64,000 nt of DNA from JAQBQH01 sp035607415 (GCA_035607415.1 DATNAQ010000088.1:1-64000), one strand, 5' to 3'. Shown: positions 34,599 to 43,316, counted from the stretch's first letter. A program made the numbers and translations. The notes: generated from the letters alone by a model not told the origin.

Positions 34599-35723
34599 AT
34601 GAGCGCGCGGCTCAAGGTCCTGTTCGTCACGCACACCGTCGATCCGATGGGTGGGGCCGCGCGCAGCCTGCGCGAGCTTCTCGAGGCGTGGGACGTCGAC
34701 GCCGATCTCATGGTGCCGCGCTTCAACGGCGCGCCCGATGACGCGACCATCCGCGCCTTCTTCGGGACGCGCGTGCGGCGCATCTTCCGGCGCTGGCTCG
34801 CCTACGACATGTGCTATCGCGGGCGGCCCGCGTTTTTGGAGTCGCCGCGGCGCTGGGCCCTGTTCCCGCTGATGTGGCGGCTCGACCGCGATCGGTTCCA
34901 TCGCTTCGTCACGCGGCACGGCTATGATCTGGTGCATCTCAACTCGATCGTGCTGCATCCGATCGTACGCGCGGGCGGGCCTTTCGTGCTCCACGTGCGC
35001 GAGATCCTCGACGGGGCGCAGCCGCAGGCGCTCGCCAGCGCCGCCCGGGCGCGCGGGGTCGTGTTCATCGACGAGGCGACGCGCGCGCCGTTCGCCGCGA
35101 CGCCGCTCCGCGCCAGCGTCGTGCTCAACAACCCGGTCGACATGCGCGCGGTCGGACAGGCGCCGGCCGACGCCGCAGCGCGGTTGGGCGGCGATCCGGC
35201 GGCGCTCACCATCTTCGCGATCGTCGGGACGCTGATCCCCGAGAAGGGCGTCGACGTCGTCCTCGAGGCGTTCGCCGCGCTCGACGCGCCCGATGCGCGC
35301 CTCCTCGTCGTCGGCAAGGGCGCGCCCGACTACACGGCGCGGCTGCGCGCGATCGCCGGCGGCGATCGGCGCGTCGTCTTCTGGGGCGAGGAGCCGAACA
35401 TCGCAGCGGTGTACACGCTCGCCGATTGGGTCGTGCGCGGCGAGCCCTACCATTGCGTGGGGCGCACCGTGTACGAGGCGCTCTACTCGGGGTGCGGCGT
35501 GATCGTGCCGGGCGAGCCGCAGCGCCACGCCTTCTTCGAGTTCGACCGCTTCTCCGCGCGCATCTGCTTCTATCGCCCGTCGGATCGCGCCGAGCTGACG
35601 CGCGCCTTCGCGGCCGCGCGCGGGCAGAAGCGGACGGCGAAGCGCGGAGAGTCGAACGCGCCCGCGTATGCCGCCGCGTTCGATCGCTTCGCCCGCGAGA
35701 TCGCCGCCGATCGCGCGGTTTGA
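34599..35723 (+). CDS. GT4-family glycosyltransferase
   Basis: 374 aa, GT-B fold. The N-terminal domain begins KVLFVTHTVDPMGGAARSL (a nucleotide-sugar Gly-rich loop). The C-terminal domain has TIFAIVGTLIPEKGVDVVLEA, LLVVGKGAPDY and a GRTVYEALYSGCGVIVPG motif in the position of the GT4 EX7E region (E of YEALYSG). It transfers a sugar during O-unit assembly; the donor is unknown. The stop codon TGA is part of the TTGACA box of the next gene's promoter. Confidence 0.88.
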   Translation: MSARLKVLFVTHTVDPMGGAARSLRELLEAWDVDADLMVPRFNGAPDDATIRAFFGTRVRRIFRRWLAYDMCYRGRPAFLESPRRWALFPLMWRLDRDRFHRFVTRHGYDLVHLNSIVLHPIVRAGGPFVLHVREILDGAQPQALASAARARGVVFIDEATRAPFAATPLRASVVLNNPVDMRAVGQAPADAAARLGGDPAALTIFAIVGTLIPEKGVDVVLEAFAALDAPDARLLVVGKGAPDYTARLRAIAGGDRRVVFWGEEPNIAAVYTLADWVVRGEPYHCVGRTVYEALYSGCGVIVPGEPQRHAFFEFDRFSARICFYRPSDRAELTRAFAAARGQKRTAKRGESNAPAYAAAFDRFAREIAADRAV

Positions 35724-35748
35724 CACGGTTTGGCGCGCCCGCTACCGT
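35720..35748 (+). promoter_or_regulatory. Promoter for the WlbA-like gene
   Basis: A consensus TTGACA (35720-35725), exactly 17 nt, and TACCGT (35743-35748). The -35 overlaps the stop codon of the preceding GT4 gene. The predicted transcription start (about 35755) leaves a leader of about 5 nt before ATG 35760. An in-frame ATG at 35730 lies within the promoter spacer and is therefore unlikely to be used. Confidence 0.7.
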
Positions 35749-35759
35749 TTGTGCCCTTC

Positions 35760-36716
35760 ATGAGGAACTTCGCGATCACCGGCGTCGCCGGATACGTGGC
35801 GCCGCGGCACCTCCAGGCCATCCGCGACGTCGAGGGCACGCTGGTCGCCGCGCTCGATCCGCACGACTCGGTCGGCATCCTCGACCGCTATTGGCCCGAC
35901 ACCGCCTTCTTCACCGAGTTCGAGCGTTTCGATCGTCACGTCGAGAAGCTGCGCCGCGGCGTCGAGGGCGGACGCGTCCACTACGTGAGCGTCTGCTCGC
36001 CGAACCATCTGCACGACGCGCACATCCGCTTCGCGCTGCGCGTCGGCGCCGACGCCATCTGCGAGAAGCCGCTCGTGCTCAATCCGTGGAACCTCGACGC
36101 GCTCGAGGAGCTCGAGCGCGAGAGCGGCCATCGCGTCTACACCATCCTGCAGCTGCGCGTGCACCCGGCGATCCTCGCCTTCCGCGACGCCATCATCGCC
36201 AAAGGCGGCGCCAAGCACGACGTCGTCCTCACCTACTGCGCGACGCGCGGACAGTGGTATCGCCACTCGTGGAAGGGGCTGGCCGAGAAGTCGGGCGGGG
36301 TCGCCACCAACATCGGCATCCACTTCTTCGACCTCTTGATCTGGCTGTTCGGCAGCGTGCAGTCGAGCCGCCTGCACCTGCGTGACGAGGAGCGCGCCGG
36401 CGGGTCGCTCGAGCTCGAGCACGCGCGCGTGCGCTGGTTCCTGTCGATCGATCGCGACGACCTGCCGCCGGGGGTGAAGGGCACCCACCGCTCGATGACC
36501 GTCGACGGGCGCGAGATCGAGTTCACCGAAGGGTTCGCCGATCTGCATTCGCGGGTGTACGCCGAGACGATCGCCGGCCGCGGCTTCGGGATCGCCGATG
36601 CGCGCCCTTCGATCGAGCTCGTGCACCGCATCCGCACCGAGGCGCTCGTGGCGCCCGACGACGACGCCCACCCGCGCGTGCGCCAGCTCAGCCGATCCGC
36701 CGCTTCCCCCACCTGA
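35760..36716 (+). CDS. wlbA: UDP-N-acetyl-glucosaminuronate 3-oxidase-like Gfo/Idh/MocA enzyme (WlbA/WbpB type)
   Basis: 318 aa. From memory the sequence matches WlbA/WbpB closely: FAITGVAGYVAPRHLQAI (NAD-binding), AALDPHDSVGILD, FFTEFERFDRH, SVCSPNHLHDAHIRFAL, the EKPLVLNPWN motif with catalytic Lys, and ATNIGIHFFDLLIWLFG. WlbA oxidises C3 of UDP-GlcNAcA on the route to 2,3-diacetamido-2,3-dideoxy-uronic acids. The partner genes (6-dehydrogenase, 3-aminotransferase WbpE, acetyltransferase WbpD, epimerase WbpI) are not recognisable here, unless the DegT enzyme at 58312 serves as WbpE. Confidence 0.85.
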   Translation: MRNFAITGVAGYVAPRHLQAIRDVEGTLVAALDPHDSVGILDRYWPDTAFFTEFERFDRHVEKLRRGVEGGRVHYVSVCSPNHLHDAHIRFALRVGADAICEKPLVLNPWNLDALEELERESGHRVYTILQLRVHPAILAFRDAIIAKGGAKHDVVLTYCATRGQWYRHSWKGLAEKSGGVATNIGIHFFDLLIWLFGSVQSSRLHLRDEERAGGSLELEHARVRWFLSIDRDDLPPGVKGTHRSMTVDGREIEFTEGFADLHSRVYAETIAGRGFGIADARPSIELVHRIRTEALVAPDDDAHPRVRQLSRSAASPT

Positions 36717-37784
36717 GGATCGGCTCCTCGAATACTCGATAGATCACAATCCCCGCGACGAACGTGACGATGAGAAACAGCGCGATGAACGCGTGAGAGT
36801 GATGATCATGCAGCGGCGCGAGGGCACGCGAAGTGTTGAGCTGGCGGTAGATCAGCGGATGGACGAGGTACATCGGGTAGCTCGCCTCGCCGAGCCAGGC
36901 CGCGACGCGGCGGATCGGACGCGGCACCTCGAGCATGAGCGTGACCGCGACGAGCGCGCAGCATGCGGCGGTCAACAGCGCTCCGCGTGCGCCGGTGAGG
37001 CAGCTCTCGTCGGTCGCGCCGCTCCCCGCGCCGACGGCGGCGAGGAGCGCCAGCCACGCCAGCCAACCGAGCGACTGAACGCGCGCCGGCACGAGCTTTC
37101 CGTCGATGAAACGTAGCCCGAGCCAGGTGCCGCAGGCGAAGTAGCCGATGAACGAAGCGAATTGCGTGTACGCGGCCCAGTTGCCGAGCAACGTGCCGCC
37201 GGCGAGGACGACGTTCACGAACACGAGCTGCGCGCCGAGCGCAAGTGCGACGAGCAGCGGCGCGGCACGGCTCGCCAGGATCGCTACGAAGAGCGGGAAG
37301 ACGAAGTAGAATACGAATTCGATCCCGAGCGACCAGCCGCCGGTCGCGATCGCTGTCCCGCCCGGGTTGGCGAAGCCGAAGAGGAATGTCGGTTGAGGAG
37401 CCAGCGGCCCAGCGCCGCCGCCGGCGAATACCGCGCGAGGCCCCAGCTGAGGATCTCGTACAGAGCGACGGCGCCATAGAGCGGGGCGAGGCGTACATAG
37501 CGGAGCGCGAGGTAGCTCGTGTAGGGATAGCCGCGGCGGAAGCGTCGCGCGTAGGCGAGGCTCATGCTCGCGCCCGAGAGCAGGAAGAACAGGTAGACGC
37601 CGTAGAGCCCGAGGTTGTGGAACGTGCCGAGCCCGATCCACGACAGTCCGTGGTAGGCGGCGACGGCCACCGCGCACAGGCCGCGCAAGAGATCGAGCGA
37701 CGCGACGCGGCCGTGGCCGCCGGCGGTGGGCGAGTGCGCTTCGTGATCTGCGACTGTTGACGGCTCCATTGTTGGCCCGTTCAT
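36688..37784 (-). pseudogene. Acyltransferase family 3 (OafA-like), frameshifted
   Basis: The N-terminal part, with VASLDLLRGLCAVAVAAYHG and VYLFFLLSGASMSLAYARRF (the acyltransferase_3 Arg/His motifs), is in one frame (from 37784 or 37769 down to about 37395). The remaining helices and the typical C-terminus (ASYPMYLVHPLIY) are in another (36688 to about 37395). Around 37384-37399 the sequence reads ...WLLN then TFLFGFANPG in the other frame; restoring one base gives a continuous protein of about 365 aa. So the gene is either inactive or carries a sequencing error. Such proteins O-acetylate surface polysaccharide. Confidence 0.75.
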
Positions 37785-37826
37785 CAGACAACGGCTGGCA
37801 GGGAAGGGCAACCCTCGCGCGGTTGT

Positions 37827-37855
37827 TTGACAGCGACGGGAGCGCTCGCTACGTT
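37827..37855 (+). promoter_or_regulatory. Promoter for the flippase operon
   Basis: Consensus TTGACA (37827-37832), 17 nt, TACGTT (37850-37855). It matches the architecture of the promoter at 35720-35748, including the C before TAC. The predicted start is near 37862, leaving a leader of about 27 nt that contains a 5-codon ORF (37871-37888, ATG to TAG) ending directly against the flippase ATG (37889). Confidence 0.7.
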
Positions 37856-37888
37856 TCAGCCGATCGCCCGATGAAGATGCGGACGTAG

Positions 37889-39325
37889 ATGGCGCGCCGG
37901 AGCCTGCTGTTCAACTCGGCCGTGTATGTGGTCGGCCAGTTCGTCACCAAGGCGCTCGGGTTCGTGCTGCTGCTCGTCTACGCGCGCTTCCTGCAGCCCG
38001 AGGACTTCGGCATCACCGGCACGCTCGGTGCCTACAGCCAGATCCTGTCGACGCTCTTCCTCGTCGGCCTGCACGGCGCGGTCTCCAAGCACTACTTCGA
38101 CCACAAGAACGATCCGGAGGAGCTGCGCAGCTACCTGTGCTCGGTGTTCCTGTTTCAGCTCGTCTTGTCGGGCGTGGTCGTGGGGCTCCTCGATGTGTAC
38201 GGCGGGGGGGCCTGGGCGCGCTTCACGTCGGCGAGCATTCCCTTCCGTCCCTACGTCCGCCTGATGTTGTGGACGACCTTCGTCGCGACGGTGACGACGA
38301 TCCCGCAGACGATCTATCAGTCGCAGGAGCGCGCCGGCGCGCTCGTCGGCTTCCAGCTCTTCCAGGGGCTCGCCGCCGTCGGCATCGGCGTGCTCTTCGT
38401 CGCCGTACTGCGCCAGCATGCGCTCGGCGTGCTGCGCAGCCAGCTGATCTCGAACGGCATCCTCGCCGTCGTCTTCATCGCGCTGTTCGTCCGCCAGTGG
38501 GCGACGACCGAGATACGCTGGCGCCACGTGCGGCGTGCGCTGTGGTTCGGGCTGCCGCTACTGCCCCACAGCGTCGGCAGCATCCTCATGCAGACGGTCG
38601 ACCGCATGATGCTCGAGAAGTACGTCGCGCTCGACGAGGTCGGCCAGTACTCGATCGCGATGACGCTCGGCATGATCCTCGTGATGGTCGCCGGCGGCGT
38701 CAACCAGGCGTGGGCGCCGCACTTCTTCCGCACCATGCGCGACGAGCCGGAGGCGATGGCGCGCGGCAAGGCGCAGCAGTTCGCGTCGCTGTTCGTGGCC
38801 ATCTTCGCCGTCGCGGCGACGTTCGGCGGGCTGTTCGCGCCGGAGCTCGTGCGCATCGTGCTCGGCGCGCGTTACCTGCCGGCGGTGCCGTATCTGGCGC
38901 CGTTCCTCATCGGCAATCTGATCGCGGTCTATTACTATCTGCCGGCCAACCAGCTCTTCTTGCTCGAGAAGACAGGGTGGTTCCTCGTCGCCACGACGCT
39001 GGCGACGGCCGCGTCGGTGGGGCTCAACTACTGGTTCCTGTCGGGCGGCGGCGGAGCCGTCGCCGCCGTATGGATCTTCGTCGCCGGCAACGTCATCCAG
39101 ACCGGCATCATCTTCTTCGCGGCCCTCGCGCTGCAGCCGTTTCCGCTCCTACGCTGGCGCCACGGCGTCGTCTTTGCGGCGGCGACGGGAGCGCTGGCGT
39201 CGGTGCGGCACATGCCGGCCTGGCAGCCGCGCGCGGCGATCACGGTCGCCGTGCTTGCGCTGAGCCTCGGCCTCCTCGTCCGCGGCAACCTCTCGGGCAT
39301 CATCCCGAAGGGAGCACGCCGATGA
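37889..39325 (+). CDS. wzx: Wzx-like O-antigen/oligosaccharide flippase
   Basis: 478 aa with 12-14 hydrophobic helices. The N-terminus (SLLFNSAVYVVGQFVTKALG) and the flow of helices fit the MOP/Wzx polysaccharide flippase superfamily, which moves undecaprenyl-PP-linked O-units across the inner membrane. Its presence marks the locus as Wzx/Wzy-type. The stop overlaps a 10-codon ORF (39322-39354) by ATGA. A 5-codon ORF immediately precedes the ATG. Confidence 0.88.
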   Translation: MARRSLLFNSAVYVVGQFVTKALGFVLLLVYARFLQPEDFGITGTLGAYSQILSTLFLVGLHGAVSKHYFDHKNDPEELRSYLCSVFLFQLVLSGVVVGLLDVYGGGAWARFTSASIPFRPYVRLMLWTTFVATVTTIPQTIYQSQERAGALVGFQLFQGLAAVGIGVLFVAVLRQHALGVLRSQLISNGILAVVFIALFVRQWATTEIRWRHVRRALWFGLPLLPHSVGSILMQTVDRMMLEKYVALDEVGQYSIAMTLGMILVMVAGGVNQAWAPHFFRTMRDEPEAMARGKAQQFASLFVAIFAVAATFGGLFAPELVRIVLGARYLPAVPYLAPFLIGNLIAVYYYLPANQLFLLEKTGWFLVATTLATAASVGLNYWFLSGGGGAVAAVWIFVAGNVIQTGIIFFAALALQPFPLLRWRHGVVFAAATGALASVRHMPAWQPRAAITVAVLALSLGLLVRGNLSGIIPKGARR

Positions 39326-39350
39326 CGTCGCGCTGGCTGGAGCCGTGCGG

Positions 39351-40775
39351 GTGAGCGTCATCGATGATCTGCTCGCCTTCGACGACCGGCCCGAGCTCTT
39401 CGAGTTCCGCTACGCGTTCGGCGACCTCCTGGTATTGCCGTCGCTACGTTGGGGGTTGTACAGCCGCGCCGCCGAAAAGGCGTTCGGCTGGCAGGCGAGC
39501 CACGCCGAACGCGAGCCGCTCGGCCTCGGCGATCGTGCCGGGTTCTGGTGGCGTAGCGCATGGGACAACCCGCTGCGCATCGATCGACGCTTTCCGTTCG
39601 TCGTCTTCTGTAGCACCGCCGGCGCCGTTCTGCGCGACGGCCGCTGGTTCGACCGCAACAACGACTACTTCGTCGGCGAGCGGCCGGACGACACGTTGGT
39701 CGTCGATGCCGCCTACCGAGGGCGCTACCGCTCGCCGCGCGCACCGCGCCACCTTCGTCGTGGCGGCGGTCTCTCGTTAGTGGCGGCGGCGCGCGGCCGC
39801 TTGTCGCGGCCCAACGGTCGTGACGAAGCCATGCTGACACGGCTGTTCGCCTTCTTGCGCGAGCGGTTCCCGGTTCCCCTCGACGAGGGCGCCTGGCAGT
39901 CGTTGCGAGTGGGACTGCTCGGGCTGGCCAGGCAGCTCCCCCACCTGCACGGACTCTACGCGCGCTTCTTCGAGCGGGCGCGGCCCCGCCTCGTCGTGTT
40001 CGAGGATGGCAGTTATGGCGGTGTCGGCCACATCCTGCACTGGGCGCGCGCCGCCGACGTCGTCACCGCCGAGTTTCAGCACGGCCTCATCGCGCCGGCG
40101 CATCTGGCCTACAACTACAGCGCCGCGCTCGCAGCCAACCGGGAGCTCGGAACCTATCAGCCGGGGCATTTGCTCCTCTACGGCGATTACTGGGCGGAGC
40201 AGGTGCGCTCGACGTCGCGCAAGGTCGCCATCGGTTGGCCGCACTTTTCGCGCCGCGCCGCGGAGCACCGCGCGCGGCGACTTCCCGCCGACCCGACGCT
40301 CCTCGTCATCTCGCAGGGCACCATCACTGCCAAGCTGGTCGCCGTCGCCGATGCGTTGGCGGCGCGCTTTTCCGACCGGCGCATCGTCTATCGCTTGCAT
40401 CCCGGCGAGGTGCCGTTTCGCGAGCGCTATGCTCGTCTCGAGCAGCGGGCCAACGTGCGCATCAGCGACTCGGGTGACATCTACGACTGCTTCGCCGAAG
40501 CCGGCGCTGTCGTCGGCCACTCCAGCACCGCGCTCGTCGAAGCTGCGGCGCTGGGCCTGCCAACCTTCGCCCTCGACGATGAGAGCTCGCGGCTGCTCAT
40601 CCCGAGAGGGCTATGCGTGCCCTTCCGCACCATCGACGAGATCGCGGCCGTGCTAGCCGAAACGCCGAGTGCCCCGGACGTCGCAGCCGCACGCCTCGCG
40701 CGCATCTGCGCGCCCGCCTGGCAGTCCAACTACAACGCATTTCTCGACGGGCTCGGCGACGGCCCGCGGTGGTAA
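39351..40775 (+). CDS. GT-B-like surface carbohydrate biosynthesis protein
   Basis: 474 aa from GTG 39351 (GTG 39345 also in frame). The N-terminal 200 residues are unassigned. The C-terminal half looks like a GT-B donor domain: TLLVISQGTITAKLVAVADAL, IVYRLHPGEVPF (the RLHP motif of CDP-glycerol- and sialyltransferase-like GT-B enzymes), RISDSGDIYDCFAEA, and VGHSSTALVEAAALGLPTF. It could be the nonulosonic-acid transferase of the locus, but that is inference. GTG 39351 overlaps the stop of a 10-codon ORF (GTGA), which itself overlaps the flippase stop, so coupling is likely. Confidence 0.65.
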   Translation: MSVIDDLLAFDDRPELFEFRYAFGDLLVLPSLRWGLYSRAAEKAFGWQASHAEREPLGLGDRAGFWWRSAWDNPLRIDRRFPFVVFCSTAGAVLRDGRWFDRNNDYFVGERPDDTLVVDAAYRGRYRSPRAPRHLRRGGGLSLVAAARGRLSRPNGRDEAMLTRLFAFLRERFPVPLDEGAWQSLRVGLLGLARQLPHLHGLYARFFERARPRLVVFEDGSYGGVGHILHWARAADVVTAEFQHGLIAPAHLAYNYSAALAANRELGTYQPGHLLLYGDYWAEQVRSTSRKVAIGWPHFSRRAAEHRARRLPADPTLLVISQGTITAKLVAVADALAARFSDRRIVYRLHPGEVPFRERYARLEQRANVRISDSGDIYDCFAEAGAVVGHSSTALVEAAALGLPTFALDDESSRLLIPRGLCVPFRTIDEIAAVLAETPSAPDVAAARLARICAPAWQSNYNAFLDGLGDGPRW

Positions 40776-40792
40776 ACCGCGACGAAAGGCTC

Positions 40793-40798
40793 TATGCT
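40793..40798 (+). promoter_or_regulatory. Possible weak -10 box before hisH2
   Basis: TATGCT lies 12 nt before the ATG of the first HisH-like gene in a 35-bp gap. The corresponding -35 position does not resemble TTGACA. It may provide an internal start within the flippase operon. Confidence 0.2.
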
Positions 40799-40810
40799 TC
40801 GCCGCGTCGC

Positions 40811-41434
40811 ATGTCGATCGTCGTCGTCGATTACGAGATGGGGAATGTCGGCTCCATCGTGAACATGATGAAGCGGCTCGGCCACACGGCGACGGTCTCG
40901 CGCGCGCCGGGGGTCATCGAGCGTGCCGAGCGCCTCATCCTCCCCGGCGTCGGGAGCTTCGACGCAGGCATGGAGAAGATCCGCGGCTTCGGCCTCGAGG
41001 AGATCCTGACCCGAAAGGTCATCGCGGAGCGGACGCCCATCCTGGGCATCTGCCTGGGCATGCAGCTCCTGGGCGAGCGTAGCGACGAGGGCAAGGCCCG
41101 CGGCCTGGGATGGATCACCTCGGAGTCGGTACGCTTCTCGAGCGAAGTCGAGCGCGTGCCGCACATGGGCTGGAACACGGTACAGCCAGGAACAGGCGGG
41201 CCTCATTGGCTGTTCGATGGTGAGCCCGACGATCCGCGCTTCTACTTCGTGCACTCCTACCACGTCGTCTGCAAGGATCCGGCGGATGTGATCGCGACCT
41301 GCCGCTACGGACGTTCGTTCAGCGCAGCGATCGCGCGCGGACACATTCTCGGCGTTCAATTCCACCCCGAGAAGAGCCACAAGTTCGGCATGAAGCTACT
41401 CGGCAACTTCGCGAGCCACGCGTTGTGCTCCTGA
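40811..41434 (+). CDS. hisH2: HisH-like glutaminase subunit of a sugar amidination system (triad 1)
   Basis: 207 aa class I glutamine amidotransferase: MSIVVVDYEMGNVGSIVNMM, the oxyanion LPGVGSFDAGM, the nucleophile elbow LGICLGMQLLGE (Cys about 83), and VQFHPEKSHKFG (His and Glu of the triad). It releases ammonia from glutamine. It lies with a HisF and an N-acetyl sugar amidotransferase rather than with his genes, as in wbpG-hisH2-hisF2 of Pseudomonas O-antigen loci, so it serves sugar amidination rather than histidine synthesis. It overlaps hisF2 by 10 bp. Confidence 0.9.
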   Translation: MSIVVVDYEMGNVGSIVNMMKRLGHTATVSRAPGVIERAERLILPGVGSFDAGMEKIRGFGLEEILTRKVIAERTPILGICLGMQLLGERSDEGKARGLGWITSESVRFSSEVERVPHMGWNTVQPGTGGPHWLFDGEPDDPRFYFVHSYHVVCKDPADVIATCRYGRSFSAAIARGHILGVQFHPEKSHKFGMKLLGNFASHALCS

Positions 41435-42186
41435 CGCGCGTGATCCCGTGTCTCCTTCTCAAGGGCACCGGGCTCGTCAAGACGATCAAGTTCGCCGACC
41501 CACGCTATGTCGGCGACGTCCTCAATGCCGTCCGCATTTTCAACGACAAGGAAGTGGACGAGATCATCGTCCTCGACATCGAGGCGCACGCGGCGCCCGG
41601 CCGGATCAGATTCGACCTCGTCCAGAACATCGCCAGCGAGTGCTTCATGCCGATGTGTTACGGCGGCGGCGTCACTCGTGTGGACGAGTGCAAGCGGCTC
41701 TTCAGCTGTGGCATCGAGAAGGTGTCGATCAACACCGCGGCTGCGGCCAACCTTGGGCTCGTCGAGGCTGCGGCGCGCGAGTTCGGTAGCCAAAGCATCG
41801 TCGTCGGCATCGACGTGCGCAAGACGCTTTTCGGCAAGTATGCGGTCGTCACCCATGGCGGCGCCAAGAAGCAGCGCACCGATGTGGTCGCATACGCACG
41901 CGCGGTCGAGGCGGCCGGCGCGGGCGAAATCCTGCTCACCTCCGTCGATCGTGACGGTACCGGAAGCGGCTACGATCTCGACCTGTTGAAGATGGTCACT
42001 GCGTCCGTTAGAATACCGGTCATTGCCAGCGGGGGAGCCGGGGGACTTTCCGACTTCAAGCACGCTGTGGACTCCGGTGCTTCCGCGGTCGCAGCAGGCA
42101 GTATGTTCGTGTTTCACGGTCGGCACCGCGCGGTGCTGATCACCTATCCCGAGCCGCGAGAATTGGAACAATGGTTGCGCAAGTAA
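41425..42186 (+). CDS. hisF2: HisF-like ammonia-channel subunit of sugar amidination (triad 1)
   Basis: 253 aa (GTG start), a complete (beta-alpha)8 barrel. It begins TRVIPCLLLKGTGLVKTIKF; the first catalytic Asp of true HisF (IPCLDV) is Leu here, whereas the second (LTSVDRDGTGSGYD) is kept. That argues it cannot do the imidazole-glycerol-phosphate cyclase reaction and works as the ammonia conduit for the WbpG-type ligase. Overlaps: 10 bp with hisH2 and 16 bp with the amidotransferase gene. Confidence 0.9.
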   Translation: MLLTRVIPCLLLKGTGLVKTIKFADPRYVGDVLNAVRIFNDKEVDEIIVLDIEAHAAPGRIRFDLVQNIASECFMPMCYGGGVTRVDECKRLFSCGIEKVSINTAAAANLGLVEAAAREFGSQSIVVGIDVRKTLFGKYAVVTHGGAKKQRTDVVAYARAVEAAGAGEILLTSVDRDGTGSGYDLDLLKMVTASVRIPVIASGGAGGLSDFKHAVDSGASAVAAGSMFVFHGRHRAVLITYPEPRELEQWLRK

Positions 42187-43316
42187 ACGAGACGGTTGCG
42201 GCGCCCTCGACCGCGCTGCGCGTGTGCGCGCGTTGCGTGATGGATTCGTCGGATCCAGACATCCGCTTCGACGCGCAGGGGATCTGTCACCACTGCGCCC
42301 GCTACGACGAGGCGGTGCGCTCGCGCGTCCTTTCCGGCGCCGCTGCCAAGGCGGAGTTGGACACGCTCGTCGATAGGATCAAGCGCGCCGGCCAGGGGCG
42401 CGCCTACGACTGCATCATCGGCATCTCGGGCGGCGTCGACAGCACCTACGTCGCCTATGCGATCAAACGTTCTCTCGGGCTGCGCCCGCTCGCGGTTCAT
42501 CTCGACAACGGATGGGACTCCGAGCTCGCGGTCAAGAACATCGAGCACGTGCTCAAGAAGCTCGACATCCCGCTCTACACGGAAGTGCTCGACTGGGAGG
42601 AGTTCCGCGATCTGCAGCTCGCCTTTCTGCGGGCGTCCACGCCGGACAGCGAGGTGCCCAGCGATCACGCGATCGTCGCCATCTTGTACGAGCTGGCGCG
42701 GCGCGAAGGCGTGCGCTTCATCCTCTCGGGCTGCAACGTGCGCACCGAGAGCCACCTGCCGCCGGCATGGTCGCAGGGCCACCAGGACTGGCGCTACATC
42801 CGCGGGCTGAATAAGCGTTTCAGTACACGTTCGTTGCGCACCTTCCCCCATCGCAACCTTCTGACGCAGATGCTCGACCGCAAGCGCGTCGAGTGGGTAG
42901 ACATCCTCAACTACCTCGACTACCGCAAGGCCGATGCGCTCGAGTTGTTGCAGAAGGAGCTCGGCTGGCGGTACTACGGCGGCAAACACTACGAGTCGGT
43001 CTATACGCGCTTCTATCAGGGTTACATCCTTCCCCGGAAGTTCGGCTTCGACAAACGTAAGATGCACCTGTCGAGCCTGATCTGCTCGGGCGAGCTGACG
43101 CGTGAGGCGGCGCTGGAAGAGCTCAAGAAGCCGACGTATCCGGAAGAGATGCAGGCCTCCGATCGCGAATATGTCATCAAGAAGCTCGAGCTCACCGAGG
43201 CGCAGTTCGACGAGATCATGAACGCGCCGCCCAAGCGCTTTGCCGACTATGCGTCGTACGTGAATTCGCCGCTGGCGCACCTGGCGCGGCGCGCTCGTCG
43301 TATGCTCGGGCGATGA
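42171..43316 (+). CDS. wbpG: N-acetyl sugar amidotransferase (WbpG/PseA-like), triad 1
   Basis: 381 aa. A zinc-ribbon-like N-terminus (VCARCVMDSSD and CHHCARYDE) precedes the PP-loop ATP pyrophosphatase motif CIIGISGGVDSTYVAYA (about residues 82-98). This is the TIGR03573-type ligase that adenylates the carbonyl of a sugar N-acetyl group and replaces it with ammonia from HisH/HisF, giving an acetamidino group. In this operon it precedes legF and legI, so legionaminic acid or its precursor is the likely target. The stop overlaps the legF ATG (ATGA). Confidence 0.9.
   Translation: MVAQVNETVAAPSTALRVCARCVMDSSDPDIRFDAQGICHHCARYDEAVRSRVLSGAAAKAELDTLVDRIKRAGQGRAYDCIIGISGGVDSTYVAYAIKRSLGLRPLAVHLDNGWDSELAVKNIEHVLKKLDIPLYTEVLDWEEFRDLQLAFLRASTPDSEVPSDHAIVAILYELARREGVRFILSGCNVRTESHLPPAWSQGHQDWRYIRGLNKRFSTRSLRTFPHRNLLTQMLDRKRVEWVDILNYLDYRKADALELLQKELGWRYYGGKHYESVYTRFYQGYILPRKFGFDKRKMHLSSLICSGELTREAALEELKKPTYPEEMQASDREYVIKKLELTEAQFDEIMNAPPKRFADYASYVNSPLAHLARRARRMLGR

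Noticed and set aside
35730..35759. Upstream ATG 35730 as the start of the WlbA-like protein
   Set aside because: It falls inside the 17-nt spacer of a consensus promoter, and known WlbA proteins begin at the residue encoded by ATG 35760.
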